22,650 nucleotides of DNA from Candidatus Coatesiibacteriota bacterium (GCA_003647715.1 QMNJ01000009.1:1-22650), one strand, 5' to 3'; positions 8,076-15,989 are shown, counted from the first letter of the stretch. The notes: a model not told the origin generated them from the letters alone. Made by a program: numbers and translations.

Positions 8076-8561
8076 TTATATCCACCACTCATATATCAGC
8101 ACATCCCCATCTCCTGTTCTCCCGCTATATCTATACCCCGCCTTCTCAAATGAGCGAGCAGACGCGATGTTCTTCTCCCTAATAAGCGCTAACACCCGCC
8201 TTACACCGCTTTCACTAACAAATCTCTCCGTCCCCTCTCTTATTATCCTGCTCCCATAGCCCCTCCCGATATACTCAGGTGCTAGAAATACGCTCACCTC
8301 GCCGCTATTATCTCCCTTCACCTCAAACCTGATAACACCTATGTCAAATATTCTATCATTGCCTTTAATATATGCGATATAGATATATGTGTTCTTATCA
8401 GCAAGGCGCTCAGAAAACCACCTCTCATGCACCTCCCACGGAATAACACTCTCCGAGAATGAGACGCTTCTCACCTCCTCACTGTTCCTCCACTCCCACA
8501 CCTTCCGTGAGTCATCAGAAGTTGCTCTCCTTAATCCTATATCATCTCCCACTCTATCCAA
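8076..8561 (-). CDS. GNAT-family N-acetyltransferase, possibly PseH-like amino-sugar acetyltransferase
   Basis: The 161-aa product has a full GNAT fold signature. It starts with IGLRRATSDDSRKVWEWRN, and the acetyl-CoA pyrophosphate loop PEYIGRGYGSRII lies at about residues 94-106. NIASARSFEKAGYRYSG closes the domain. The WEWRN-x-x-x-VR start resembles PseH-type enzymes that acetylate UDP-amino sugars in pseudaminic acid synthesis; pairing with a NeuB/PseI-family synthase supports this, but the substrate is inference. It starts with TTG at 8561: GAGGAGG lies 3-4 nt upstream, inside the end of the synthase gene. The reading frames overlap by 25 nt, so translation is coupled. Confidence 0.8.
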   Translation of the reverse strand: MDRVGDDIGLRRATSDDSRKVWEWRNSEEVRSVSFSESVIPWEVHERWFSERLADKNTYIYIAYIKGNDRIFDIGVIRFEVKGDNSGEVSVFLAPEYIGRGYGSRIIREGTERFVSESGVRRVLALIREKNIASARSFEKAGYRYSGRTGDGDVLIYEWWI

Positions 8562-9568
8562 GCGTCCTCCTCAATATCTACCTTCGCCTTTCTTCCTACA
8601 ACAATCCCAATGAATTTCGGCTCTATGCCATAACCCGGTCTCTTCACCACAAGCATATCCCTCGTTATTACAGTCCCCATTGGAATGTGAACCCTTGCGT
8701 GAATAGACCTCCTCGCCTTCTCGTAGTTCTCCATCTCCTCAGGGCTTGGTCCCCTCTTTATTCCGTCCCCAATCGCCTTCTCCACATCCCTTATATTTTT
8801 CACCATTGCTTTAAGCTCGTCTGGTTCAATTGCGAAAGCGTGGTCTGGTCCATCCATCTTTCTATTAAGTGTAAAGTGCTTCTCAATAACCCTCGCCCCC
8901 ATCGCCACCGCGGCAACTGGAATATGAATTCCAGGCGTGTGGTCGCTCAAGCCGGTGGTAACCCCGAATGCCTTTCTCATGGTCTCCATTGACCTAAGGT
9001 TCATTATATCCGGGCTCGCTGGATAGGCAGATGCACACTGAAGAAGACATATCTTCTCACTGGAAAGCCCTACCATTCTCGCTGTGGCTACTGCATCCTC
9101 AATCTCGCTCATATTGGCAAGTCCGGTGGAGATTATAACTGGCTTACCTTTTCCAGCAACATACTCTATCAGTTCAAGGTCCACTATCTCAAATGAGGCA
9201 ATCTTGAATATTTCAACGCCCGCAGAGTAGAGCATATCTACCGCCTCAAAATCAAACGGACTAGCGAAGAAAACAATACCTCTCTTATCCGCATACTCCT
9301 TTAACTTCGTAATCCACTCCCTCGGAAGTTCAATATCCTTTATGAGATTATATGGGTCTTTGTTATACAAACTGTGGTGTGGTGTCTTCTTTGAGTATAG
9401 AAGGTCTGCTTTGAATATCTGGAACTTGACGGCATCCGCACCGGCATCCTTCGCTGAATCTATCAGTTTGTATGCGATATCTATATCATTATTGTGATTT
9501 GAACCCGCCTCCGCCACGATGAAACATGGTCTATTCTCACCAAAAGGAATATTATCTACCTCATTCAC
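8537..9568 (-). CDS. NeuB-family nonulosonic acid (sialic/legionaminic/pseudaminic acid) synthase
   Basis: Condenses phosphoenolpyruvate with a six-carbon amino sugar to make a nine-carbon sialic-type acid for surface glycans. The product (343 aa) has the NeuB TIM-barrel blocks FIVAEAGSNHN, ADAVKFQIFKA, FFASPFDFEAVDML, VIISTGLANMSEI, LLQCASAYPASP, GLSDHTPG and VIEKHFTL. A C-terminal SAF (antifreeze-like) domain of about 60 residues ends the protein. Sequence alone does not let me choose among NeuB, LegI and PseI; I leave the symbol empty. Two GTG starts fit: 9568 has GGAGG at 9-nt spacing and is preferred, while 9574 has it at only 3 nt. The gene lies 55 nt after the membrane-protein gene and overlaps the GNAT gene by 25 nt. 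No CMP-sugar synthetase or epimerase is nearby. Confidence 0.88.
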   Translation of the reverse strand: MNEVDNIPFGENRPCFIVAEAGSNHNNDIDIAYKLIDSAKDAGADAVKFQIFKADLLYSKKTPHHSLYNKDPYNLIKDIELPREWITKLKEYADKRGIVFFASPFDFEAVDMLYSAGVEIFKIASFEIVDLELIEYVAGKGKPVIISTGLANMSEIEDAVATARMVGLSSEKICLLQCASAYPASPDIMNLRSMETMRKAFGVTTGLSDHTPGIHIPVAAVAMGARVIEKHFTLNRKMDGPDHAFAIEPDELKAMVKNIRDVEKAIGDGIKRGPSPEEMENYEKARRSIHARVHIPMGTVITRDMLVVKRPGYGIEPKFIGIVVGRKAKVDIEEDAWIEWEMI

Positions 9569-9623
9569 TACCACAAACCTCCACTTGATTTATGCTCAAT
9601 CTTTAATAAATATATCATCTTCA

Positions 9624-10121
9624 TCATTGTATCTCATAAACCGCCTCTTCAACTGCAATTCCGAGCATCCTATTGTAAATTGTAGGGTCAAGGGTATAGA
9701 CGATAACGAATGCGGTGATGAATATTATCACCGCCAGCCACTTAGTATAAACCCCGCGCGTCCTCATAAATAATATCACCGATAGAACCGCCATCAGTGC
9801 AGGTGCCACCACCTTAATATCACCAAGTGGAACATCATAACCAGAAACATTAAGGGTCTCCTCACCAAGATACCCTGCTATATCAAAACCGATACCAGAG
9901 ATAATGAATACCACCTCAGCGATAAGAACTATAAGCAATACCCAGGATGCCCACTTCGTTGACGCACCCTCCGTCCTATACACCTCATAGATTACGGTCG
10001 GAAACAATAAGAATATTACCGGCAGTGGATTTTCTACCATGACTCCAATAACAATTCCAATCACCGCCAGAATGCTCAATATAAGACAGATTAAAGTAGC
10101 ATGCTTGTATGGTTTTGCCAT
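9624..10121 (-). CDS. Four-helix integral membrane protein, function unknown
   Basis: I do not recognise the family. The 165-aa product has four or five strongly hydrophobic segments (about residues 8-27, 33-45, 58-77, 104-119 and 127-144), with short charged loops. One of these loops holds the only longer extramembrane stretch (GEETLNVSGYDVPLGD). No catalytic motif is visible. The ATG has AGGAGGT about 9 nt upstream. It is first in the minus-strand run leading to the nonulosonate synthase and the GNAT gene, so a link with glycan synthesis or transport is possible but rests only on position. It diverges from the GT-C glycosyltransferase gene across 96 nt. Confidence 0.7.
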   Translation of the reverse strand: MAKPYKHATLICLILSILAVIGIVIGVMVENPLPVIFLLFPTVIYEVYRTEGASTKWASWVLLIVLIAEVVFIISGIGFDIAGYLGEETLNVSGYDVPLGDIKVVAPALMAVLSVILFMRTRGVYTKWLAVIIFITAFVIVYTLDPTIYNRMLGIAVEEAVYEIQ

Positions 10122-10217
10122 ATAGCCACTACCTCCTTGTCAACAAAAGTTATATTTTTAACAATAATATCACAGAGTTCTGGTGTTTATATATTAAAAT
10201 AACCTTCAGGTTAGAAT

Positions 10218-11837
10218 ATGAACAGAGTAATTCCAATAATTATAGTCCTTTTGGTAATCTCACTTTTTTTATATCTCCAGGCAAAGCGACTTGAAGACCC
10301 ACCAATTGCAGATGAAACCCAGTTCGCCGAGATGTCAGAAAATATCCACCTCTCAGGAAAGCCCCTCTGCCACTTCCACGGTAAATCTGCTCTCTATACT
10401 ACACATCCCTGGCTATACCCCTTCTTTCTCTCCATCTTGAGGTCAGGTGGCATCATCGGCTATCGGCTTGCTGGAGTGGTAATATATCTCGCCACTACCA
10501 TAATAGCACTCCTCATACCGAAACTCACTGGTATGAAACCAAACAACTACTACTACCTCACCGGTTCCGCCCTTCTTCTGCTCACACCCATATCGCTTTC
10601 AGGAGTGGGCTTAATTGATATTGACACCGCCCTCCTGCCCCTTATGCTTGTCTTATCAGCACTCTCTCTACTCAAATTAACAATGAAAGATAACCTGTGG
10701 TTATTTATTATCTCCATAGTCATAATCGCTCTATGTGGTTCAACCAAGTTAACTACCACCCTCGCACTCATACCATTCGCTATCTTTCTACCACATATAT
10801 TCAGACACAGGTTCACTTTCAAACCACTTCTGGCAACGCTTATCGGGCTTGGAATTGCGGTCACAATATATTTCTCCTACACATACCCATCATCAAGTCA
10901 GGGTATGGAAACATTGCTATGGAAAATGAGACCGCAATTCTCGCCTGCAACAATCTTCAAGCGGCTCACCCTTATCACCCTGTGGTTTATACCATACCTG
11001 TTCATATCTTACATATCTATCTGGTTTTTTCGCTTAAAACGACTCCACCCCGCACTGTTGTCATCTACCCTCCTCGGTCTTATCATCATCATTGTATATC
11101 TCTTCATCGGTGGGGCTGGTTATGGCTTCCCAAAGTATCACCTGGTGGCAATACCACTTATTGTCCCGGCACTCGCCTATATTGCCTCAGAAGAAGCAAT
11201 CGGTGTACGCAAGAAGGAGTGGGGTATCATACTCATAGGAGTTGCTATCTCTCTCGCCTGTTCAACAATCATCGGTGATTATCTTCTCCTACCGCACACC
11301 GCATTTGAGGATATGACCATCGGATATAAAAGCATAGGCGAGATACGAGATGGTCTCATCTTTCAATCGCTTTCTATGATGCTTCCCCTTCTCGTCCCCA
11401 CATACTTTCTCATTCTGAAGAGGCGGTTGTTTATAGTAGCAACCATCGTCGTTGGAATATCCTTTATGGTTCCTCAGGCGCTTTTTATGGCAGATGCTGA
11501 CTACAGCATCAGATACAACTACGGTGAAAGGGGATTCAGAGATGTGTGTGGAATAGCAGATGCACTTAAAAGAGGGGGAAGATTATTGATACTGCCGGGT
11601 GATGTTGCCTATAACATAGGAATAAGGGGCGATTATACTGAGACCACTGCGTTGCTGAATGAGAATGCACTTTATGAGACCATGGTAGAGAAAGAGGGAT
11701 TGTATTTGATACTGCGCGCCTCATACATCAATAACAGACCGTGGAGGGATGAAGCTAGAAGGGTATTAAAACTCACAGGAGACAGATATGGTATGGCGAG
11801 GTTGGGACACTTTATAATTCTCTTGCCAAAAAATTAG
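10218..11837 (+). CDS. GT-C fold membrane glycosyltransferase (PMT/ArnT-like)
   Basis: GT-C enzymes of this kind transfer a sugar from a polyprenyl-phosphate carrier to protein, lipid or glycan on the outer face of the inner membrane. The 539-aa product starts with one membrane helix, then a periplasmic loop with the acidic pair Asp32-Glu33 (ADETQFAE) and THPWLYPF (His63-Pro64). This DE and HP arrangement is the signature of the family's first loop. About ten further membrane segments follow and a soluble C-terminal part of about 100 residues. Donor and acceptor cannot be read from the sequence. It is divergent from the nonulosonate genes, which suggests shared surface-glycan work. The ribosome site before the ATG is weak (CAGG). 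Confidence 0.72.
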   Translation: MNRVIPIIIVLLVISLFLYLQAKRLEDPPIADETQFAEMSENIHLSGKPLCHFHGKSALYTTHPWLYPFFLSILRSGGIIGYRLAGVVIYLATTIIALLIPKLTGMKPNNYYYLTGSALLLLTPISLSGVGLIDIDTALLPLMLVLSALSLLKLTMKDNLWLFIISIVIIALCGSTKLTTTLALIPFAIFLPHIFRHRFTFKPLLATLIGLGIAVTIYFSYTYPSSSQGMETLLWKMRPQFSPATIFKRLTLITLWFIPYLFISYISIWFFRLKRLHPALLSSTLLGLIIIIVYLFIGGAGYGFPKYHLVAIPLIVPALAYIASEEAIGVRKKEWGIILIGVAISLACSTIIGDYLLLPHTAFEDMTIGYKSIGEIRDGLIFQSLSMMLPLLVPTYFLILKRRLFIVATIVVGISFMVPQALFMADADYSIRYNYGERGFRDVCGIADALKRGGRLLILPGDVAYNIGIRGDYTETTALLNENALYETMVEKEGLYLILRASYINNRPWRDEARRVLKLTGDRYGMARLGHFIILLPKN

Positions 11838-11853
11838 TCAAAGAAAATATAAT

Positions 11854-11882
11854 TTGGCATTATTTTTGCGTTATATTAGTAA
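11854..11882 (+). promoter_or_regulatory. Candidate groESL promoter
   Basis: TTGGCA at 11854-11859 is followed after 17 nt by TAGTAA at 11877-11882. The -10 match is imperfect. The element ends where the palindrome at 11882-11900 begins, which would put that palindrome over the transcription start. Confidence 0.35.
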
Positions 11883-11900
11883 TAAATAGTATCTATTTAT
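11882..11900. promoter_or_regulatory. Palindrome upstream of groES, possible operator
   Basis: ATAAATAG (11882-11889), spacer TAT and CTATTTAT (11893-11900) form a perfect 8-bp inverted repeat in the groESL leader, about 30 nt before the ribosome site. It does not match the HrcA CIRCE element (TTAGCACTC-N9-GAGTGCTAA). Its position next to the best promoter match is typical of repressor operators. It may be chance, given the AT-rich base composition. Confidence 0.4.
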
Positions 11901-11931
11901 ATAACTCATAAATGTTAAGGAGGTTGAATGT

Positions 11932-12228
11932 ATGGCACTTAATGTAAAACCACTGGCAGACAGAATACTTATAAAAAGAATTGAAGAGGAAGATGTTGGT
12001 GAGGGCAAGATAATCCTTCCCGATACCGCAAAGGAGAAGCCCCAGAAGGGTGAGGTAGTAGCGGTAGGTTCTGGAAGAGTTGATGAGGCGGGCAACCGCA
12101 TAGAGTTAGAGGTTAAGGTTGGTGACAAGGTAATCTTCGGGAAATACTCCGGAAGCGAAGTTACCATTGATGACACCGAATACCTCATTATGCGCGAGGA
12201 CGATATACTGGCAATAATACAGAGTTAA
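11932..12228 (+). CDS. groS: Co-chaperonin GroES
   Basis: Forms the heptameric lid of the GroEL folding chamber in the cytoplasm. The 98-aa product shows the family start LKPLADRILIKR, the mobile-loop region EEEDVGEGKIILPDTAKEKPQKGEV, VGDKVIFGKYSGSEV and a DDILAI end. Length is normal for bacterial GroES. AAGGAGGT precedes the ATG at good spacing. groEL follows 20 nt downstream with its own GAGGTGAT site, so the two are a standard groESL operon. The upstream palindrome may be the heat-shock control site. Confidence 0.97.
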   Translation: MALNVKPLADRILIKRIEEEDVGEGKIILPDTAKEKPQKGEVVAVGSGRVDEAGNRIELEVKVGDKVIFGKYSGSEVTIDDTEYLIMREDDILAIIQS

Positions 12229-12248
12229 CTCAAAAGAGGTGATGAAAG

Positions 12249-13874
12249 ATGGCTAAGCAGTTAGTATTTGATGAAGAGGCAAGGTCAAAACTCCGCAAGG
12301 GAGTTGAAATCCTTTCCAAGGCGGTCAAGGTAACCCTTGGTCCAAAGGGAAGAAATGTGGTCTTGGACAAGAAGTTCGGTTCACCGGTTATCACTAAAGA
12401 CGGTGTAACCGTGGCAAAGGATATTGAGTTAGAGGAACCATACGAGAACATGGGCGCTCAGATGGTCAAGGAGGTCGCCAGCAAGACCAGTGATGTAGCA
12501 GGCGATGGAACAACCACTGCGACCGTCCTTGCAGAGGCGATATTCCTTGAGGGCTTGAAGGCGGTTACCTCAGGTGCCAATCCTATGGCTGTAAAGAGGG
12601 GAATCCAGAAAGCCGTGGATGTAGTAGTGGATGAGATAAATAAGATTAAGAAGACAGTAGAAGATAGCAAGGAGATAGAGCAGGTAGGCACTATCTCCGC
12701 AAACAATGACCCCGAAGTAGGCAAGATTATCGCCGAAGCAATGGAAGCGGCAGGTAAGGTTGGCGTAATCACGGTTGAGGAAGCCAAGGGTATGGAGACA
12801 AAGATGGAGACCGTTGAGGGTATGCAGTTTGACCGTGGTTATCTCTCACCATACTTCATAACAAACCCAGAGAATATGAAGTGTGAATTAGAAGATGCAT
12901 ACATACTTATTTATGAGAAGAAGATATCAGCGGTAGAGGACTTAAGACCACTCTTGGAGAAAATAGCCCAGTTAGGTTCTCCAATACTCATAATCGCTGA
13001 GGATGTAGAAGGTGCGGCGCTTGCCACGCTGGTTCTCAACAAGATTCGCGGAACTCTCAAATGCGCTGCGGTAAAGGCACCCGGCTTCGGCGAGAGAAGA
13101 AAGGCGATGCTTGAGGATATTGCGGTTCTCACTGGTGGAAGGGCTATAACTGAGGACTTAGGCATTAAACTGGAGAATGTCACCATTGAAGACCTTGGAA
13201 GGGCGAAGAAGGTAATCATAGATAAGGATGATACAACAATCGTTGAGGGTGCAGGTGACGAGAGTGCGATAAAGGGTCGCATTGACCAGATAACAAAGCA
13301 GATTGAGACGACAACCTCCGATTATGATAGAGAGAAGTTAGAGGAGAGAAGAGCAAAACTCTCCGGTGGTGTAGCGGTAATACATGTAGGCGCTGCGACC
13401 GAGACCGAGATGAAAGAGAAGAAGGCAAGAGTAGAGGATGCCCTAAACGCCACCAAAGCGGCGGTAGAAGAGGGCATAGTTCCAGGCGGTGGTGTGGTAT
13501 TCATAAGGGCTATTCCCAAGGTCAAATCCATGAAGCTCACCGGCGACGAAGTAATTGGCAGGGACATCGTGGCAAAGGCGCTGGAGGAACCACTCCGCCA
13601 GATAGCCATAAACTCTGGATTTGAGGGCTCAATAGTGGTTGAGAAGGTCAAGGAGATGGAGACCAATAAGGGCTTTGATGCTAATAAAAGCGAGTATATT
13701 GATATGTTTGAGGCAGGCATCATAGACCCGGTCAAGGTGTGCAGGTTCGCCATCCAGAATGCAGCAAGCGTCTCATCACTGATGTTGACCACCGAGGCAC
13801 TAGTAACGGAGATACCGGAGGAGGAGAAGACACCACCGATGCCACCCGGCGGCGGATACGGCGATATGTATTAA
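12249..13874 (+). CDS. groL: Chaperonin GroEL
   Basis: ATP-dependent 14-mer chaperonin that folds client proteins with GroES. The 541-aa product aligns in memory end to end with bacterial GroEL. It has VTLGPKGRNVVLDKKFGSPVITKDGVTVAKDIEL and the ATP-binding block AGDGTTTATVLAEAI. The apical FDRGYLSPYF and APGFGERRKAMLEDIAVLTGG and the equatorial EEGIVPGGG are also present. The C-terminus ends GGGYGDMY after a Pro-rich stretch instead of the usual GGM repeats. A strong bidirectional terminator follows 22 nt after the stop. Confidence 0.98.
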   Translation: MAKQLVFDEEARSKLRKGVEILSKAVKVTLGPKGRNVVLDKKFGSPVITKDGVTVAKDIELEEPYENMGAQMVKEVASKTSDVAGDGTTTATVLAEAIFLEGLKAVTSGANPMAVKRGIQKAVDVVVDEINKIKKTVEDSKEIEQVGTISANNDPEVGKIIAEAMEAAGKVGVITVEEAKGMETKMETVEGMQFDRGYLSPYFITNPENMKCELEDAYILIYEKKISAVEDLRPLLEKIAQLGSPILIIAEDVEGAALATLVLNKIRGTLKCAAVKAPGFGERRKAMLEDIAVLTGGRAITEDLGIKLENVTIEDLGRAKKVIIDKDDTTIVEGAGDESAIKGRIDQITKQIETTTSDYDREKLEERRAKLSGGVAVIHVGAATETEMKEKKARVEDALNATKAAVEEGIVPGGGVVFIRAIPKVKSMKLTGDEVIGRDIVAKALEEPLRQIAINSGFEGSIVVEKVKEMETNKGFDANKSEYIDMFEAGIIDPVKVCRFAIQNAASVSSLMLTTEALVTEIPEEEKTPPMPPGGGYGDMY

Positions 13875-13896
13875 TAGATATTGTTAAAAAAATACG

Positions 13897-13923
13897 GGCG
13901 GGAAATATTATCCCGCCTTTTTT
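13897..13923. terminator. Bidirectional intrinsic terminator between groEL and tRNA-Arg
   Basis: GGCGGGA (13897-13903) pairs perfectly with TCCCGCC (13911-13917) around a 7-nt loop and is followed by six T on the plus strand. Read on the minus strand, the same hairpin is followed after four bases by seven T. It can therefore end both the groESL transcript and the opposing tRNA-Arg transcript. Confidence 0.9.
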
Positions 13924-13965
13924 AATTATATCTACAAGACATATGCTCTATTTAATATTAAAAAC

Positions 13966-14040
13966 TGCGCCTGGCAGGATTTGAACCTGCGACACGAGGA
14001 TTAGGAATCCTCTGCTCTGTCCTTACTGAGCTACAGGCGC
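13966..14040 (-). tRNA. tRNA-Arg (anticodon CCU)
   Basis: On the minus strand a full cloverleaf is present. The acceptor stem is GCGCCTG with CAGGCGC, the D-stem GCTC/GAGC, and the anticodon stem GAGGA/TCCTC. The loop TTCCTAA gives anticodon CCU, reading AGG. The T-stem GCAGG/CCTGC carries TTCAAAT, and the discriminator is A. CCA is not encoded. It lies 25 nt after the apt stop on the same strand with no promoter seen between, so it is probably cut from the apt transcript. Confidence 0.97.
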
Positions 14041-14065
14041 TACCTGAGAATTTAATATACAATAA

Positions 14066-14590
14066 TCAAGCATTGAACGCAACCAGGGTTCTAACGGGGT
14101 ATCTCTTAATCTTCTCTACACCATTCAAAAAGGCGAGGTCAATGATGAACAAATACCCTGCTACCTCACCTCCACACTGCTCAACCAATCTTCCCGTCGC
14201 CTCTGCAGTTCCACCAGTTGCTATCAGGTCGTCAAAGATTAATACCCTCTCACCTTTGTCCAAAGAATCTGTGTGTATCTCCACGCAGTCAGTCCCATAC
14301 TCAAGTTCATACTCTGCTCTCAAAACACGATGTGGTAGCTTCCCCTTCTTCCTGGTGATGATTATACCCTTATGCAGTTTATAGGCGAGCGCAGCGCCGA
14401 ACAGAAAACCACGGGACTCAATCACCGCTATCTTGGAGAAGTCCCAGTCATTGACCTCATCAGACAGGTCGTCTATGAGGTCGTGGAAAACATCCTTATC
14501 GGTCAGAAGTGGTGTTACATCCTTGAAGTTAATCCCCGGTTTGGGGAAGTCAGGTATCTCCCTAATAATGCTCTTATAATCCCTTCTCAT
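14066..14590 (-). CDS. apt: Adenine phosphoribosyltransferase
   Basis: Salvages adenine to AMP using PRPP in the cytoplasm. The 174-aa product has the family start IREIPDFPKPGINFKDVTPLL, the conserved ESRGFLFGAALAYKL, the KKGKLP loop and the PRPP-binding motif VLIFDDLIATGGTA at about residues 117-130. A TTG 5 codons upstream (14605) is open, but AGGAG lies 5 nt before the ATG at 14590, which decides the start. It follows the sigma-factor gene by 75 nt on the same strand. A perfect 6-bp inverted repeat (TATACT/AGTATA, 14620-14637) lies in that gap, just before the ribosome site. Confidence 0.96.
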   Translation of the reverse strand: MRRDYKSIIREIPDFPKPGINFKDVTPLLTDKDVFHDLIDDLSDEVNDWDFSKIAVIESRGFLFGAALAYKLHKGIIITRKKGKLPHRVLRAEYELEYGTDCVEIHTDSLDKGERVLIFDDLIATGGTAEATGRLVEQCGGEVAGYLFIIDLAFLNGVEKIKRYPVRTLVAFNA

Positions 14591-14665
14591 CAGTTCTCCT
14601 TCCAAAAGTTCAGTTGTTATATACTATGAACAGTATAAGATATTATCATAATACTGCTTTGTTAT

Positions 14666-15655
14666 TCATAGCCATTCCATCGGTTTCACCGCTCCCAGAA
14701 CTATCTCCCTCAATTTCTTCAATGCCCTTATCTCTATCTGACGAACCCGCTCTCGTGTAATGTTCATTATTCTTCCTGTCTCTCTCAGGGTCTTGGGCTT
14801 ATCACCAGTCAGACCAAAGCGGTGTCTCAATACCTCCCTCTCCTTAGATGTCAGGTTCTCAAGTAGCTCATCAACATATTCACGCCTTAATACATTGAAT
14901 ACAACCTCCGATGGCAACTCCGATGATTCATCCTTAACGATGTCAGATAGTGTGCCCTCTTCGTCGCCTATCTGCATATCAATGCTTCTGGTAAACTGAG
15001 ACGCCTTTATAATTCTCTCCAGCTTATCTTTGTCTATCTTCATCACCCTCGCAATCTTCTCAATGGAGGGTGGAGAGCCATCCTCTACGGTTAACTCCCG
15101 CCTGATGCGAAAATATCGGTTTATCAGGTCAACTATGTGAACGGGCAGGCGTATTGTCCTGCTCTTGTTGGCAATGGCTCTGCTTATCGCCTGCCTTATC
15201 CACCACGAAGCATAGGTGGATATCCTAAATCCCTTGCGGTAATCATACTTCTCAATTGCTTTTATTAGACCTATGTTGCCTTCCTCTATCAGGTCAATAA
15301 AAGAAAGCCCCTTGCCTATGTAGTTCTTAGCAATCTTTACCACCAATCTAAGGTTGGAGAGAATAAGAGCTTTCTTTGCCTCTTCATCACCCTTTCTCGC
15401 CTTCCTCGCCAGGACCACTACATCATCAGGTGAGAGAAGTGGTATCTTTGATATCTCCTTGAAGTAGAGCGAGAGTGCCTGAGTATCTCTATCATCGTCA
15501 ATCCGGTCGGCTTTCTCATCTATGACCTCATCATCAATTTCTATTTGCTCTTCTTCCCCTCTCTTCTCTTCTTCCTCAACCTGACTCTCTTCCTCTAAAT
15601 TTCTCTCCCCTTCTCTCTTTCTGGTCTTCTTCTTCTTCTTTTTCTTTTCAGCCAT
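14666..15655 (-). CDS. rpoD: RNA polymerase primary-type sigma factor (RpoD/SigA family)
   Basis: Directs core RNA polymerase to promoters. The 329-aa product has region 1.2 (DTQALSLYFKEISKIPLLS), region 2 (NLRLVVKIAKNY through IEEGNIGLIKAIEKYDYRKGFRISTYASWWIRQAI), region 3, and region 4 with TLRETGRIMNITRERVRQIEIRALKKLR. The region 2.4 and 4.2 helices fit a housekeeping sigma, and the TTGACA/TATAAT promoters in this window agree. Region 1.1 is absent. In its place is a tail of about 60 residues, first a lysine run, then mixed Arg/Glu, then acidic. The ATG at 15655 is preferred to the GTG at 15664; neither has a clear ribosome site. It begins 28 nt after the acylphosphatase stop. A group 2 sigma cannot be excluded. 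Confidence 0.92.
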   Translation of the reverse strand: MAEKKKKKKKTRKREGERNLEEESQVEEEEKRGEEEQIEIDDEVIDEKADRIDDDRDTQALSLYFKEISKIPLLSPDDVVVLARKARKGDEEAKKALILSNLRLVVKIAKNYIGKGLSFIDLIEEGNIGLIKAIEKYDYRKGFRISTYASWWIRQAISRAIANKSRTIRLPVHIVDLINRYFRIRRELTVEDGSPPSIEKIARVMKIDKDKLERIIKASQFTRSIDMQIGDEEGTLSDIVKDESSELPSEVVFNVLRREYVDELLENLTSKEREVLRHRFGLTGDKPKTLRETGRIMNITRERVRQIEIRALKKLREIVLGAVKPMEWL

Positions 15656-15683
15656 CCCAATCACACAACTTATACTTATCTAC

Positions 15684-15986
15684 TTAAAACCCTGAGTATT
15701 CAATATTGAACCTATTATGTTCAGGTCTATCAATACTAACCTTCTCCACTTTCACATCATCAACTCTTGCAGCGGGCGGACCCCTCCTCACCACACCGAT
15801 GAAACTATCAATATCGTCCTCCTCACCCTCTGCTACTATCTCCACACGACCATCATAGAGATTTCTCACCCAACCGGTGATATTCAACCTGCCTGCCTCT
15901 CTCACCACAAAGTAGCGGAAGCCCACTCCCTGAACATAGCCCTCCACATATATATGCGCCCGACTATAATGTCTCTCATCAGCCAC
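15684..15986 (-). CDS. acyP: Acylphosphatase
   Basis: Hydrolyses acyl phosphates in the cytoplasm. The 100-aa product has the phosphate-binding loop GYVQGVGFRYFV with catalytic Arg24, and GWVRNLYDGRVEIVAEG with catalytic Asn42, both standard for the family. The usual C-terminal FxIEYSGF-type end is present too. It starts with GTG, and GAGGA lies 7-8 nt upstream at the very end of the LOG-family gene. The gap to that gene is only 3 nt, so they are coupled. The sigma-factor gene follows on the same strand. Confidence 0.94.
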   Translation of the reverse strand: MADERHYSRAHIYVEGYVQGVGFRYFVVREAGRLNITGWVRNLYDGRVEIVAEGEEDDIDSFIGVVRRGPPAARVDDVKVEKVSIDRPEHNRFNIEYSGF

Positions 15987-15989
15987 CTT

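Noticed and set aside
8459..8992. Plus-strand open frame of 177 codons opposite the synthase and GNAT genes
   Set aside because: Both minus-strand genes are clear family members; the plus frame has no recognisable motif or ribosome site.
10697..11278. Second plus-strand frame of 193 codons inside the GT-C gene
   Set aside because: It is a +1/+2 frame shadow of a long membrane protein; no motif or ribosome site.
11840..11931. CIRCE heat-shock element before groES
   Set aside because: No TTAGCACTC/GAGTGCTAA arms are present; only the different palindrome at 11882-11900.
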